A DNA stretch of 64,000 nt from Trochalopteron elliotii (GCA_024734555.1 JANPWX010000097.1:5953511-6017510), one strand, 5' to 3'; counted from the first letter of the stretch, positions 35,401-49,772 are shown. Translations and numbers: made by a program. The notes: generated from the letters alone by a model not told the origin.

Positions 35401-38400
35401 GCGTGCAGAACAGTGCTGAATTGCAACTCTATCCCAGCAAATTAGGCCTCAAGACATCAGCAAATGCTTTTAGAAACATCCCACTTATCATCTGCACTCC
35501 TCACAGTTAATTTTTATAGGAAGCCAAACATGGTGCTACTGAATAAAAGTCTTTAAAGGTGTGTTTTGCTTCAGAGGTTTGTCTGCCATCTTCCTCTGCC
35601 ACAGAAAACCTAACATTTCCCCATATCTTTGTCATTCTCAAGCAAAAAGAGCATTTGGTGCACTCAGAATATTTGATTTAGAATTCATATAATTCATATG
35701 TATAAAAATCAACTGAAACACCATTTGCTTGTATTGCTTTTTTTAGCAAAAGAAAAAATTACTGCTATTAGGCAGGATGGGAAATGGTTAAAAAGAGCAT
35801 TCCACAGGTGCTATAATGCCATTTCTTTGGCTCAAGCAGTGAGCTTTGGATTTTTTCTGTAGGGGTGAGATATAAAATATTTTGGAAAAATCTAGCACCA
35901 TTTTAGAGATCCTAGGACATCCAAGCCACATCTGATGCAGGGCTTTTAGGACACCATTGCTCAGTGGAGAGGGAGGTAAGAGGTTAAGTAGGATACTGTT
36001 AGAGCATCTCAAATGATGCTAAATGATTGCAAATTGCTGAATTGTTTAATAAATCATGTTTCTCCCAGTGAAGAAAAGTAGGCAGTCTCTTAGCTGTAAA
36101 AATCTCTGCTATCCATCCCAGGAGACTCCATATCCAACCCCTTCTCTCTGCTTCATTTTAAAGCCAATTTTACACTAGGGACAGAACAACATTTCCTTAG
36201 CTGCTAAGTTCATTTGTGTGTTCAAAAACCTAGAAACCCCTCAGTTCATATGATTAGTTCTGAGCTGCCACTGAGGTCTTCACCTTCAGAAGAAAATGAA
36301 AAATTTTAGCAACCTCAAATAGATAACTGATTATAAATGTACCTTCTCAGATTTATGGATGCATGTGAAAGAGCTCTGATGAGTTTTGGATACCTCAATG
36401 TAAAACAGGCCAGGCCATTTAGAAATTAGGTATTTGCCAAAACTACTTAAGGGTGTTCCAGTATATTGAGTGGTAGCCTCATATATCCAGCTATTTTTAC
36501 TATTAAAAAAAGTTCTGTTGAAACTGAGGGCAAATGTTTAACTCTCATATGCTGATGGCTTCTGGATCTGAAATTTGCTTATTCATAGTAATTAACATTT
36601 CTCAGGATAAGGGTATATTACTAAAAAAGTATTTTTATACTATAATAAGTAAAGTTTTTATGCTTATAATAAGTAAAAAAGTATTACTAAAAGTACAACA
36701 AGGTCAATGTAACAATGTGTAACAACCAACAAACCAATTTCAGTGAAGCATTTATAATGATGGATTGTTACCAGTTTTAAAATACTTGTCATACTTCCTT
36801 ATGTCTGGAGTTAGGAGGTATCCTGTCAGGCTCCTTGACTCATTTAACAAAACACAGACCTTACTAGAACTGTCCTGAGTCTCTGCACAGACAGCAGAGC
36901 AAAGGAACACTTGCAGGGCATGATGCTCCTGTCCTGACATTGGTGCGAGGACAGGGCAAAAAACCTGGCAAAGAGCCATAAAAGAGACTACTTGTTCCCT
37001 TAACAATAACAGGTGTGCAGGGTGATTGGCCTAGCTCACAGGGACTGGAGACTTTCACATGCAGCAAGAAGACTCCCACTGGGAGTGCCTGCTGCCTTCA
37101 TTTTGGTAATGGCCCCAGGTGCTACGACAGATTGAAAGGGAAGATACATAAGCAGAAGGGCAAGGGCTTGGCCTAGATTATCTGAGACATGTTAAAGAAG
37201 CACCACTCTTCACATACATTTTCTTCTTTTTGAAAAGCAGAAAGTGTGTATCATTACTTTGTAAATGTAAGTCCTTTCCCATTACACTCAACCACGCTGA
37301 CGAGGACAGCCGAGGGTGAGCAGTTACAGTGAAATACAGACACACACCCCATAGGCAAGGCTGGGATGTTTGTAAACAGGAAAACAACTTTGATTTATGC
37401 TGTTCAGGAGAAATGCCTTTGTTCTTATTACTGGAAATACTGCTCTTTGTAAAATAAAGTTTCTGTGGGCACAGGTGATTTTTCACTTTTTCATTAGACA
37501 CAGAAATGAAATGCCTTTGAATCATGTCAGCCTTGATAGAAATGTCTCAGATGAATTTGTGGAGTGTCAGTTCAACACTAAGCTGTGTCCACTTGAATTG
37601 CTGCAGTGCTGCACACAAGACTGCAGCACAACATAAGCATTCTCTTCGGGGAACTTTCTCACGCTGCCCCTTTGGCCAAAACATTACACACAGATGGGCA
37701 GTGCATGGCTGTGGTGTGGTCAAGCAGGTTCAATTCAATCAAAACACTCAGACTGGGGAGAAAAGTTGAAAGCAGAAAAGCTGGAAGGAAAAGTCCTACA
37801 AGACTCATATTCTCAGCCTTCTGGACGCACTGAAGGTAAACAACCAACCAACCAAAGAAAAGAGTAGAAGAAGTATTTTATTTCAGTGAAACAAGTGCTA
37901 CAACTAAACGTGAGACTGGAAAATTTGGGACTTTCCTAAACTGTCTCAACTTTTCAAGTCACGGAGAAGAAAAATTAGAAGTATTAGAGCTTTTCACAGG
38001 ATGAGAAATGGTCTTATGCCCACCCACAATAATGACCTCAGGTTTTCTTCATTTAAGATGGATGCGGATAGGAAGTGAAAAAAGGAGATTTTTCTTTCTC
38101 ACTATTAGTATTTCAATTTAGCAATGGTTCAGGAAGAACAGAGTCAACTGATAGACATTCAGAGACAGCTTTTTCAAAATGAAAATAGCCTTTTTTTTTT
38201 TAGATTAAAGATTATATTTAGTAGAAAATAAATAGAGATAAACAAAGATATCCTGCAGTATGTACTTCTAGGAGGTATAATTATAGTTCATCTCTTTTCA
38301 AAATAAATTAAATCCATGACTAACAATGCTTTTGCTATGAAGCAAAATGGTATTTAGACTATCCTATGCGGCAAACCCCTTTCTTATGTTGTGTACATTT

Positions 38401-38413
38401 CTAAAGATGAGAC

Positions 38414-38431
38414 TCTTTCACATGTGAAAGA
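38414..38431. promoter_or_regulatory. Perfect 18-bp palindrome with central E-box
   Basis: TCTTTCACATGTGAAAGA is exactly its own reverse complement. The centre CACATGTG is a canonical E-box (CANNTG) with symmetric flanks (TCACATGTGA), the kind of site bound by bHLH dimers. Binding is inference; the symmetry is exact. Confidence 0.4.
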
Positions 38432-40924
38432 TTCCTTGGAGGACACGTGTTTATAATTGAAATGACAATGAGAAGTTGATGATATTCATGTTAATTTAAC
38501 AAATAATGTAAAATCCTTTAACTGCAATTATCTTTAATTATAAAATAAGAACATATTTTTCCTTTGATTTTGAAACAGCACAAACAGAGCTGTTGCTTTA
38601 AATTGATGCTTCAGGCAGTCTCACAGATTCCCTGATCACCTTAACATTTCATATACGGGTGCCATGCACATTTACTTGCACTACATGCCCAAGGGTGAAA
38701 GCATGGTACAGACTGCCCAATTAGAGTTATCAAATATTTATGCAGATTTATAATTCTGCTGGATATACTTTAAGTGCTCCAATGCAAGAAACAAAATGTG
38801 TGTGGAGGCAAACAATCTGCACAGTACAAGGACCATCCATATGCAACAGTTGCTGGGAACTTTGTTCAAATAATACTACCCACCTTCTGGTTTTTTTAAC
38901 CCAAAGAAGAAATGGTGCTACTGAAAAAAATGCAAGTAGCAGATCCTGGATTTCTGCCTCAATTCACATCTTTCTAAACATCTATATTCTTAAGTGGCAA
39001 TTCTAATTCCTACTATTGCAACTTTATCAAGTGATTGCACATACAGAGACAAGGTATTTAAAAATGCACTGCCTTGATCATAGGTAACTTCATATGTCTT
39101 CCCAAAGGGCAATAGGTTTCCCTCTCTGGGCTCCAAAGTCAGACACAGCTATTTCCAGATAATTTAGGAAACTATTTTATAGTCTCAGGTTCCCAAATTG
39201 AGGTGTAATGAGGTGGAGGAGATCTATGCCCTATCACAGCTTTTTGTGATAACTAGCCTTCAAAGGAGCATTAGATAAAATGGTCAGATATGTACTTTAC
39301 TTGCATCGTCTCTGGGATCTACCCCCAACTCCCCACATCTGGAGGAAAGCAATGGGCAAATTACCTGTAAAACTTATTCAAAGGCAGAAATGAATGTCTG
39401 GCTAAGGGGCTTTCAAGGGGCACCTCATCATGTAGTGGCTTGCAGCCTGGGATCTGCAGACATGGGGCATGCAAAGCATCTTCCTAAGGTGACCATGAGA
39501 AAAGGTTAAAGAAAACAAGACTATTAATGAAAGAGGCTTATGTACCCCAGTGCATCTACTGGAGGATGTGGCTGGGCCATTAAATCAAGTTAAGAGCCCT
39601 CAGCCTACTCTAAGTCAGTGTGTAGAACACTTCCATCTTATACAGTAAAGTAGAAGGATTGCCTCCAAAAGAATTAGAAAAAAATGATATCTAATTACAG
39701 TTGTTTCTAACACATTCTCTGGAATAACATCGATCTCATCTTTCAGTGTACTGTCATCTTGCTCCTGTTTTCATTTCAGAATTAACTGTGAAAATTTACT
39801 CTTAGTCACAAGAAGCGATATTTAATTTTGGTGTATGGCTGTGAAGGTCAAGATTTTCACATAAGTGAGAGCCACAGATTCTTTTGACCTTGCAAACCTA
39901 AGTTTGTAATCAGTAGCTAGACTTCTTTGTAACTACTATGTCTGCCATAAACGTCAATATTATGACACCCACTTTATTTTGTAAAAGGCACAATGATTGA
40001 TCACTGGCTGTATTTTAAAACCTCCCAGACCCTCATCAACTGAATACATTTTCTGGGCTCTCTGCATACGTGATTGAATTCTGCATCCCACCCCTACGTC
40101 CCTTGAATTTTTGCTTACTTGTTTTCAAGGTCACTGCCCACCTGGCTGTCTGCAAGGAAATGCAAAAGCCTAAGGATGCAGTGGCTCCGGTAGTTACCAC
40201 TCCTGATGAGCTGTGTTTGAGCGGGGTCTTTGCATCCCTCAGAACCGGCTAGGGGGTGTGATCAGGTCAGAGGGGCAAAGCTGTGCTTGGTACTTCTCAC
40301 AGACAGAGCTGGATGGAGCAGGAGACTGGAAAGGGATAGAAACCTTCTTCCACATCACCTCTATTTCCCTTCTCTCTCATAGGGAGCAGAATGGGAATCG
40401 TTATCTCTATTGGTAACTAACAAGCCCAAAGTATCACTGAACAAGTATCACACCCAGCTCTGGTGTAATTCTTCAGCTTGGGCTTGCACCAAAACTGGCT
40501 CTCATGTATGTCCATAGGACTTGTGCCTGAGAATCACAACTGAAGTGCTGCACATATATTTTGGAAGAATCAACACTTGCCAGAGTATCCAGAAATGTGT
40601 TTCTCTGCCAGAAGTTATACAGTGCCAGGTTGAACCAAAAATTCCTTGTTGCTATGGTTGCCACTTGCTCTAAATCTTTTTACTGCTCCTTGTTGAAAAG
40701 CAGCAAAAGAGAATAAAAACATACACAACAATTGTAATTGCCTGGTGCATATTTTAACATTCCTCTTTGGTGGCTGCTTTAAATTATGCAGTAATATTGC
40801 TGGCATGTTTCTCCACTCCCTCTTCCCTAAGAGGATACATTTTACAGTGGTGAAATTGGACACTGGGTTAAGAATCACACATTTGAATAATTTTTTCAGG
40901 AGTAGACATGTCACATGCAATGTA

Positions 40925-41340
40925 TTACAACTCCGGCTGTAAAAATTAAGTGGCATTTGCATTCATTAAGTATACATGAAATTTAATTCCATTAGGTCCA
41001 GCAGCATTAAGGTCTGTCTGTTGCTGCTGATGTTACAGCTTAAGGACATTATATCTTCTGGCTAGATTCTATTCCATAACCTAATAAAGCCGGGAATTAC
41101 ATCCTGGCTTGATGCCTTTGTAAATCCAGCTCAGTGAACATACAACATGAAAGCTGTTGATGTAAATTATTTATATTAATCACTGTCCAAAATATTAATT
41201 TATAAAAAAAGTTTAACAGATTAAGAAAACTACAGGCACTGTGCCCACAGCAGAACTAATTTAAAAAACAACAATATAATTTTTTCAAGACAAACCTCAC
41301 ATCTAATCTTCCCACTTTTTTACAGATACAATACAGATAA
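40925..41340. promoter_or_regulatory. Candidate conserved non-coding block with a stem-loop
   Basis: Unique AT-rich sequence dense in ATTA/TAAT and ATGCAT-like words (GCATTTGCATTCATTAAG, AAATTTAATTCCATTAGG, TATTAATCACTG, CAAAATATTAATTTA). It includes a nine-pair stem, AAGCCGGGA (41087-41095) with TCCTGGCTT (41102-41110), one G-T pair and a six-base loop. It resembles enhancer-like deserts rather than any repeat family. Speculative. Confidence 0.25.
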
Positions 41341-42794
41341 ACTGCGAACATTTCAATGACGCCATTTAAAGAACCAAAAGCATACATTAGATATCAGTCA
41401 ACTTCCCAGAAATTTTGATCAGCACAATCTCCCAGGAAAATCAGGGATACTTATGTTTTAGATTTTGACATCTTAGCTGACATAAAAATTAGGTGAAGAA
41501 AAGGAAGGCAAAATATGAAAACATGTGAATTGCAGCTCTTATAATTTGTTCTGCTGAAAGAACTCTTTGGATTTAGTACAAGCCCAAATATAGCAAATAA
41601 ACTTATGGGAACAAATCATTTTGGTCTGCGTGAAGTTTCATAGAAGACATCATGACTGGGAACACAAGACTTCATACTACTCCCAAATAAAATCTATCAT
41701 TAAAAAGCATGAATAAAATTTTTTTATTGGCAATTTATGTGAGATGAATACAGGTGCCAGTGCAAATTTTCATTAACAGTCCTTAACTCCCAACTATCAA
41801 ATTAACAAGGGTTCATGAAGTAAAAGTTCTTACCTTCGAGTCTCTGATTTCTTCTCTGATTGTTACTAGCACCATCAGGCTAGTCCTCCTGGTCGAAGTA
41901 CCAGCAAAATGTTTATTTCTAATGATCTGAACAACAAGCCTAATTCCATGGAGATGTGAGAAATGGAAGTGTTTATTTAATTATGCCTTATTTTCCTGTA
42001 AGTCACTTTCCACTAGTCTGAGATATTAATTTTTTTCAGAAATCAAAGTGTTCGACTGTATCTATAACCTCATTTCAATGGCATAAGTGTTTGCCACAGG
42101 CAAGAGATGATAATTTTTTCCTTTTCAAGGACATTTTGTGATAAAAAAAATTTGAAAGCATGCTAAGTGTATAAATTGTATTTGCATATAGTTTATTAAT
42201 ATATATATAAATTAAAATAGAAAATGAAACTAGACTCATGGCAGCTATACTTCCAATTCAAAACTATTCTGTCATCTCTTAAAAAAACATGTCTAAAGCT
42301 ACCAAAGTAGTCTTTGAAATTCTTCAGATCCAAGTCACTAAGCTTTCTACATAGTCAATGGAGAGAGATAAGAACCCTCAGAACACAAATTTTATCTTAA
42401 AATAGGTGTCTTAGATAAAGGACCTAAGCCATTTTGGAATTTGCCCTCTAGGCAAGTATGCACTGGACAGCTTAGATGAGTAACTCCTAGAAAGCTCAAC
42501 TTAACTGAGATGTCACTTGTTATCTGCTTTAACTGGAATCCACTTTGAGAGCACAGTCTCACCAATATGTTTTCTATTAATTTACTGCAATTTTAGGGGA
42601 AGAAGCTAAGAAGCTATATATCTCTATTTATGAGTCAACATAAACTATTTCATCCACAATAAAAAAAAACACAGGGGGGATGACTTAGTAACAAATGGTC
42701 CAGACTGCATTGTATCCAACTCCAGGAAAAAGCCATAATGTAAAGTCTCAGGCCTACTAAAGAAAAAACTAACTAAATAAATTTTTATGAAGTT

Positions 42795-42808
42795 AAAAAA
42801 AAAAAAAA
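42795..42808. repeat. Poly(A) run of 14
   Basis: Mononucleotide run in AT-rich unique sequence. Confidence 0.9.
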
Positions 42809-44448
42809 TTGGTATTTCATTTTCTGTTTTCTATTTGTCATGTTTTAACACTGGTGTCTGTCTGGAACTTGACAGACCACAAAATACAGATCTACTTCTC
42901 TTGACACTTAAATCTGGAGAAATGCAAAAGGCTGTGATCAGAGGCTTTGCACGGAAGTGATACAAAACATGCAGTAAAAGCCCTTCAGGGAAAGCTGATT
43001 TTGCTCCTGCCTACAGCTCCTCTGCACAGTTAATCTGCATCAGCTCATCCTGACCTTTTCTCCACAGTAGTCTGTGTCACACATGCGTAAAAACATTCAC
43101 CTCAGTGCAGTGACTCAGCTGGGAGACATTTGGGGCCAAGGTGGCAGTGGAGAGGAGGGTCATTTTCATGAATGCTCACAACTCAACTTACTTATAAAAC
43201 TGCCCCTCATTTACAGAGTGCACTTACCTTTCTGCTCCTTCCCACTCTAGCCCAGCACAGAGCTCCTGTCGGCAACAAGTGAAGCATGTTTTATATAAAT
43301 CACTTCCCAGTGGAGTCACTCATTATTAGTGTAGACAGCTCTAAAGAGAGAAACTCATGGCATTTACCAGCAAAAACTGTTAATGAAAATGTCATTAAAT
43401 AAGTCAATCTGCAAGTCACAAGATGGCCTATTTACCTTTTCTTTTTTCCTGTCTTCCACACTTCTGCATCTCTGGGTACATTTCACTCAAGTCAATCTTT
43501 TCTAGCACCAAGTTACAGCTTTCCCTGGAGAGAGCCATCCTTTTCTGTCAAACTAGTCATATTAGAGAGGAGGTGCTATTTAAACACTGTGGAAATGTGT
43601 CAGAAACACACCAGGTAGGTATGGGACAGAACAGCAAGGCCAAGGAAGAGGAGACTACAATCACTGGCTCTAGTGAGGAAATTTCCAGCAGCACTGGTCT
43701 GGAAAGCACAGTGTAGCCCCTGCTTTGCTATGCATTTTGTAGAGTTCATGTCTGAGCCTCTCACTTAGAACTTGCAAGGTCCTTGTGTTTATAATTCATG
43801 TTGTTCACTGGAGTATCTTTCTGATCACATGTACGTCCTTAGGATCTACTTTGTTGATTCAGAAAGCCTAATTCAACAATTCTCCTAAAAATTTCCCTAC
43901 TGCTTCAGACCATTTATATCTTATCATAATGGACTACATTAACCCAAAGCAACTGTCTGATTAACTGACTTGGATTGGCAATAGCGTCGCTTTTTAACTT
44001 ATTTCCTGAGGGCTTTCCATTTCCACATCTGAACATTGAGGACTTTCCCTTGGAAAAAGGAGGTATTGGTATCAGGGAGAGGTCACTCTTGACTGTGCAC
44101 ATGGCTCACATTCCTAAGTTATAAAGTAATTCACCTTTCTCCATAATTCTGAAGGCTATCAGATCTGCATTGTAGATGAATGCTTATATTAAGCCCAAAA
44201 AATTGTGTGGATAAACTCAGTTATCCACAGACTTTTATTAAAATATCTACTATATGTCTAAAAATACATAAGATTTTAGGTGCACAGAATGTGATGAAAG
44301 CATCTGTTCAAAGCTCTGGCTTTTTTTTTTTTTTCCTAACTACATTATAGGTCTAATAAAAAATAAAACTCCTCTACTCACAAACCTTTTCTCCCTTCTG
44401 ACCTGAAATAGTTATGGCTATAACAACCTGAAGTCCATAAACGCAGGA

Positions 44449-44682
44449 TCATAGAAGGGTTGAGGTTGGAAGGGACCTCTGGAAGTCACCTAGTTTAAAC
44501 CCCCTGCTCAGACAGGGCCACCTTGAACTGCTTGCCCAGGACCATGTCCAGACGGCTTTCAAGTATCTTCAAGCATGGAGACTCCACTACCTCCTTGGGC
44601 AACCTGTGTCAGTGCTCAGTCATTCTTACATTAACAAGTGTGTCCTGATGTTCAGACAGAAACTCACATTTAAATATACTGT
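44449..44682 (-). mobile_element. CR1 LINE 3' fragment, reverse orientation
   Basis: Starts with the reverse-oriented CR1 tail ATCATAGAAGGGTTGAGGTT (44449-44468). It continues through the diagnostic GGAAGGGACCTCTGGAAGTC, CCCCCTGCTCAGACAGGGCC and ACTCCACTACCTCCTTGGGC blocks to GTGTCCTGATGTTCAGACAG near 44670. This is the 3' UTR and terminal ORF2 region of a typical 5'-truncated avian CR1, with moderate divergence. No functional coding potential. Confidence 0.9.
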
Positions 44683-47415
44683 TTAAAGTGTACATCTACC
44701 CTTCTTTGTGCTCAGTACACACCATCCTGGTTGGACAGTACACTCCTTTTCACATCAACTTGGAAACAGATTCAGACTTTTACACTTTTGTATTACAGCC
44801 CAGCAGTAGCAAAAGGGAAAATTACAAATCTGTTTTTTCTCAGCATAGAGCAGCAATTCAACATGATGTGGCAAAAAATGGCAAAAGAAAAAAGCATCAT
44901 TTCCCCATTCGGCAAAGTGGAAGCACAGAGAGACTGCTACCAACCTAAGCCTGTTCCTCCTTCCCTGTTACTGAATTTGGCAAGAAGAAGGAAAGAGTAC
45001 TGAAAATACTCACACCAGGCAATAACAGAGAGCCAGAGATGGGCAGGGAAGAGCAAAGCAAAGCTGTTTCATGCTGAAGCGTTAAGAAAAAAAAAGAAAA
45101 GTCCAACAGACAGACAAAATGTAACCAGCATTTCAGGATACTGCTCCTCTTGCCTTTGAAATTTGCACCCAGTTTGGTAACTGGCACAGGGAAGGCCACA
45201 GCACACCCTGACTGCTGTGAGATGCCCATGGGACAGAGAGAGCAGTGCTGTGTGATAGCCACAGTGATTTGCCATGGACTGTACCTGTATCCAGCTACTA
45301 TTCATTGTGCAGGACACATAAAACATTTTGCTTTGGTGGATGTACTTCACTGTCATGCTTGATCAAAAGTGTTGCCTTGGAGCAATCTTAGCTTGAGAGA
45401 ACCCCAAGCAGTTTTATAAGCAAGAAGTCACCCCAAGGTGACACTTGAGAGGAGCAGCATTAAAGCATGCTCATCTCTCTTGTGTCCCTGGCTACTTCAG
45501 AAGCCCACAAACAAAGCCTAGCTCTGCTAGTTAGTACTCAGAAGGGGAAAAGACCCTTATGCCCTTGTTCATGTTGTATCAGCACTTCCTAAGTAGAAAA
45601 CTAACTAAAAATGCTGACTCTAGTCATGACCACTAGAGTTTTGAGTAAAGATAGCTAAGTAAAAGATTTATTTTAAAGATATTTAAGTAAGGAGAAAAAC
45701 ATGTAAGCTAGTGAGCTAACTCTTTCTCAAACCCAAAAAGAAACCAACAGCACAGAAATGACACTTCAGGTGTGATCTCAAGGCACAAAATAGTTCAGTT
45801 ACACACATAACAGTCATATACCCAGGAACACATGCAGGCAATTCCCCTAAGCAATGCAAGCTCCAGTTCCCCAATAATTTTTCTTCAGCCTCAAGAAAAT
45901 GCCAAGGTATGGAGCAGAGATGCCTGAGCTAGCTTCAGAGCCAGCAAAAGCACAGGGAGCACAGCATCTGCCAGAACACCTGGCTGACACAAGCCAAGTG
46001 CACGTCTCCCAGATGCAGGATTGAGGCACCATGCCATCTCTGCACCACCTTGCTGCTGTTCAGCCCAGAGACAGCCTTAGTGTGGGGAGAAGGAAATGCT
46101 CTCCCCTTGAATCCATTCCTTTCAGAAGGCAGTCCTTCTGAAATATCCTTCTGGTCAGCACTGCTGAGACCACACTTTCTTGCTCCTTGATTCAGCCTGC
46201 CTACATCCTTGCTGCTCCACTTAAACTGATTTTTCCCCTCATTGGTACAGTGTCCACAAGCAGACAGGCAGATTCAATTCTCTTCGTGTTTTCTCTTGCT
46301 AGGCTTATTCATGAAAGCAAGATTCAAGCAGCATCTTACAGCCCTCAGTCAGCTCTGCATCAAAACCAGGAACACAAATCCCAATAATGGGCTCCAGCCA
46401 AGAGCCACGAATGGGTTAAGGGAGTCTCTTGGGCAAAATGAAAAATGCCACTTCTCAGTAACTGAGATACGATTTGTCTTGGACAAAAACACTTGGGATG
46501 GGGCTGCCAGTGTTATTTATGTCCTCAGTCTGACAAAGAGTTGAAGGGAAGGATTTGTTAAAGATTCATCAACCTTTTCTCATTTGTTTAAGAGCTGGGA
46601 AATCCCAGAAAGGAGTCCTCTGAGGCAGAGGAGAGCTCCTGGGGGAAAAAACAAGCAGGGCAGTTTGCTTAGGATCAAAAAGAGCTACACTTTTTCAGAT
46701 GGTATCCATTTTCTCCTTTCCCAACCAGGTCAGCTGAGGAATTCATGGTCTGTGCCGTGCCAGCGGTCACCACAGACACTAGAACAGCCTCTCTGCTTTT
46801 ACACTTGATGCAATTTTTCATCTGTCCACAAGAATCCCAAAGATAACAAAATTACCTTTTGTAATCAGCCAGCCCGAATGCTTCTATGGCATCAAATACT
46901 CTATTAGATTTCTCTTAATTCACTCTATTAAAAAGGGGGAAAATAGCTATTTCCTCTCATTTTTCATCCACACAGAAGTAAACATTTCTCATGCTTTAGA
47001 AATTTTATTTCTTTTTACTACACAGTGCACCAGGGTCTTGTGTTCCAAAGTTCTTTGAAAAGCTAAGATATCAAAAATGCATATCAAATACCAGCAATAT
47101 AAAATGGACCACCCTGGGAAAAATGGTATTTGGAAATCTACCAAAAGACTTTTCAGTCTAAAGTACAGTAAAATTAATTTAATTTTTCTGAAAACTTTGA
47201 AAGCCCAATGTTGTCAAACACTTACAGATAGTTCATAAAGTTTTTCAATGAAATGTTTTCTCATCAGAAAAAATGGCAAGTGACTGAAACAAGTGTGCAT
47301 TCTGCAGGCAAACATAGCAGCATTGTCAAAACTTTTGTGAGAAAGGATTTTTCATCTCTAGGGTGTGATTTATGATCAAAACCCAAGAGAGGCTTAGAAT
47401 CAACAATAGCCTAAA

Positions 47416-47497
47416 GTCCTGGGGTCTCACAGACCTGAACTTAGGACCTCTGTGTACTAGGCAAGTAATATAAATCACCAAGCTATCAACTACCTAC
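47416..47497 (-). mobile_element. Possible ancient tRNA-derived SINE or tRNA pseudogene
   Basis: On the minus strand the order resembles a tRNA: an A-box-like TAGCTTGGTG, then an anticodon-arm-like ACTTGCCTAGTACACAGAGG, then a B-box-like AAGTTCAGGTC. This pattern resembles Ala-type tRNA heads seen in old amniote SINEs. The stems do not pair properly, so no functional tRNA is possible. Family unknown to me; a chance resemblance cannot be excluded. Confidence 0.35.
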
Positions 47498-49772
47498 CAA
47501 AGCCAGCCTCTTACTTTCACAGGTTGGCACCATTCCATTATGCATAAAGAAAAAAAAATGTAGGATATCCTTAATATTTCTGTGGTTAGAGAACGTTTCT
47601 GGAATGTGGGAGGCTGGCAATGTTGAATCTTTTTCACCTGATGTGAGCTGATTAATGAGCTGTTGGCTGTGCTAAGTGAGGATCTTCCTTTCTTCATTTT
47701 TTTCCCATAGAGAAGGAACTTGGTTTCAGCCCCATGTAGAACAAAAAAGGGCTTGGGGATTTTTTAAACCTCAAAGTTTTGTACAACTAGAAAATCCTCT
47801 CTCACCAAGCTGTCAGAGATGACTCATCCCTGTGAGATGGCCATAATTTTCTTTTGGAACACACAATAGCTTCCAAGTGAGCAGCAGTGCAGCGCATAAT
47901 GGACATGTCCTGAACTGGAGGGGCTTCTAAATCAAGGCCAGACTAAATGAAGCTCCTTGGAGTTTGGGAAGAGAGATACACTTTTAACATGGACATAGAG
48001 GGAGAGAGCTGTATGAGCTGAGAAGTTGCAGGTTTGTACTTAGTCTTACCAGGGCTCTTCTGCCTCTTGCACAACCAGAATCCAGATTCAGGAACAACGC
48101 AGGTTTTTAAGGCAGCCTGCTTTGGATACGGGCAATGAAATTAAACATTTGTTGTAGAGCAAGCACACAGTATTGCAGTTGGGGTGAATCTAGGTCCCAT
48201 TTCAGCTTTAAATCAACCTTGGGATGTAACAGTTCATTCTAGTCCAGTGACCCTGCTTTCACCTTACCACAGGTTAACCAGGGGCCATCGTACAACCAGT
48301 TATTGTTTCATGTAACCTGCAGTAAAACTACCTGACTGGATCACTGCTCACTTATATATCAATAATAGGATGTGATTTAGGAGTCCTTGGTCCTGCTGTT
48401 TCAGATATGAAACTGCAATGAAGCATATCCACCATGTCAAATGCTGCTCTTAGGGCCAGGATTTGGGCAAAGGGGCATTTACCCAGAAGATTCGAGCTTC
48501 ACATACCCAAACCAGCTGCTTCTGAGTTGTGCCATTGCAAATACAGTCTGCATATACACATATGTGCACATCCAGCTAAGTGATGTGGGAACAACTGCCT
48601 GCAGCCTGGATTTTTTACCTGTGAGAATCCCAGGGTAGCTCAAGAGCAAAGAAGCAGGTTACCTTCCACAGCTCATGGGCACCAAGGTATATCTGCAGTC
48701 CAATTTGCTGTGGTTTCCATCTCGAGCAGAGCTGGAGGACTGTAGCATTAAACTTCTCATAACTCTTCCCAGGTTATCTGAAATCTCCTCCATCTCCTTA
48801 GGCCCAGGAGAACTTCTTCAGGCATAAGGGCATTTCATGCCTTGATGTATATTGTCACTCCTCTCCCTTCACTCTTTTACACCTTTTACATCTTTTCTCA
48901 AGCAGTCCAAGAAAGAAAAGAAAATAAACCAGTAACTTTATTAAAACTATATTAAAACTATCTGCTTCACCTGTAGCAGGAGTATATTCTACTGAGGATG
49001 TATTCCCTTTGCAGATTAAAAGTCAGCTGCACAATTCTGTAGGATAGAATAAAACCAAGTCCCCTTCAAGCAAAAATGTACCTGGGTGTCTAGGGATCTC
49101 CTGAAAAGCTCCAGCTTATCACAGCACTGACACAGGCAGAGAGCTGAGAGAAAACAGAATGAAAGTAGATGGTAATCTACCTTTCCCAGTCAGTGCCCAC
49201 CTACATCAGCCCCACAGAAGAGCATGGAGCTGTCCTGGCATTCCTCCAGCAATTACTTATCCTTTCCTTGAAGACTTCAAATGGCTGAAGGCGCATACCA
49301 TCCCTTTGAAAAGCTAGTGACAGTTGTCCTTCCCCTTTCATTCCTCCAAAATAACAGTTTTAGACTGGCTCTCTAAAACACAAACTACCATTTTTCCTCT
49401 GAAAACTTCTAAATAACCCTTAAAACCTAGGAGCTGGACAGAAACTCTGGGATGTAAATGCTGCTGCCTTTATTTCAGGTGTGCTGGCTGGCAGCTAACA
49501 CATACAGACAGCAAACATGAAATAATACAACAGTGATTATTTGCACGTACTGTTTAGCTTGTGGCCATCGTCATAGTAGATAAAGCTCTCACGTCCCATT
49601 TGGAGAGACAGGTAAATAGATTTTGCTTAAAATATGATTATGAAGACCTATAAGATTTCCTGTGTGACAGATTGTATGTGGTTGTGCATATGTGTATGAC
49701 AGACAGTGGTGGAATATTTTAAACACTAAACTGCTGCATCCAGTGATTGGTAAATTAAACAGTCATTCATCA

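Larger units (their letters stand above)
28906..44448. other. Unique non-coding stretch (about 15.5 kb)
   Basis: No exon recognised. Contents are a TAATTA-rich block at 29400-29580, a possible MIR fragment at 30165-30225, poly(A) runs at 30352-30370 and 32408-32423, an N at 31536 and G/T-rich sequence near 32696-32740. A perfect palindrome is at 38414-38431. An AT-rich block with a hairpin lies at 40925-41340, an AT dinucleotide patch near 42196-42208, a run of 14 A at 42795-42808, and a run of 14 T at 44321-44334. Open frames up to 139 codons are featureless. Confidence 0.45.
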
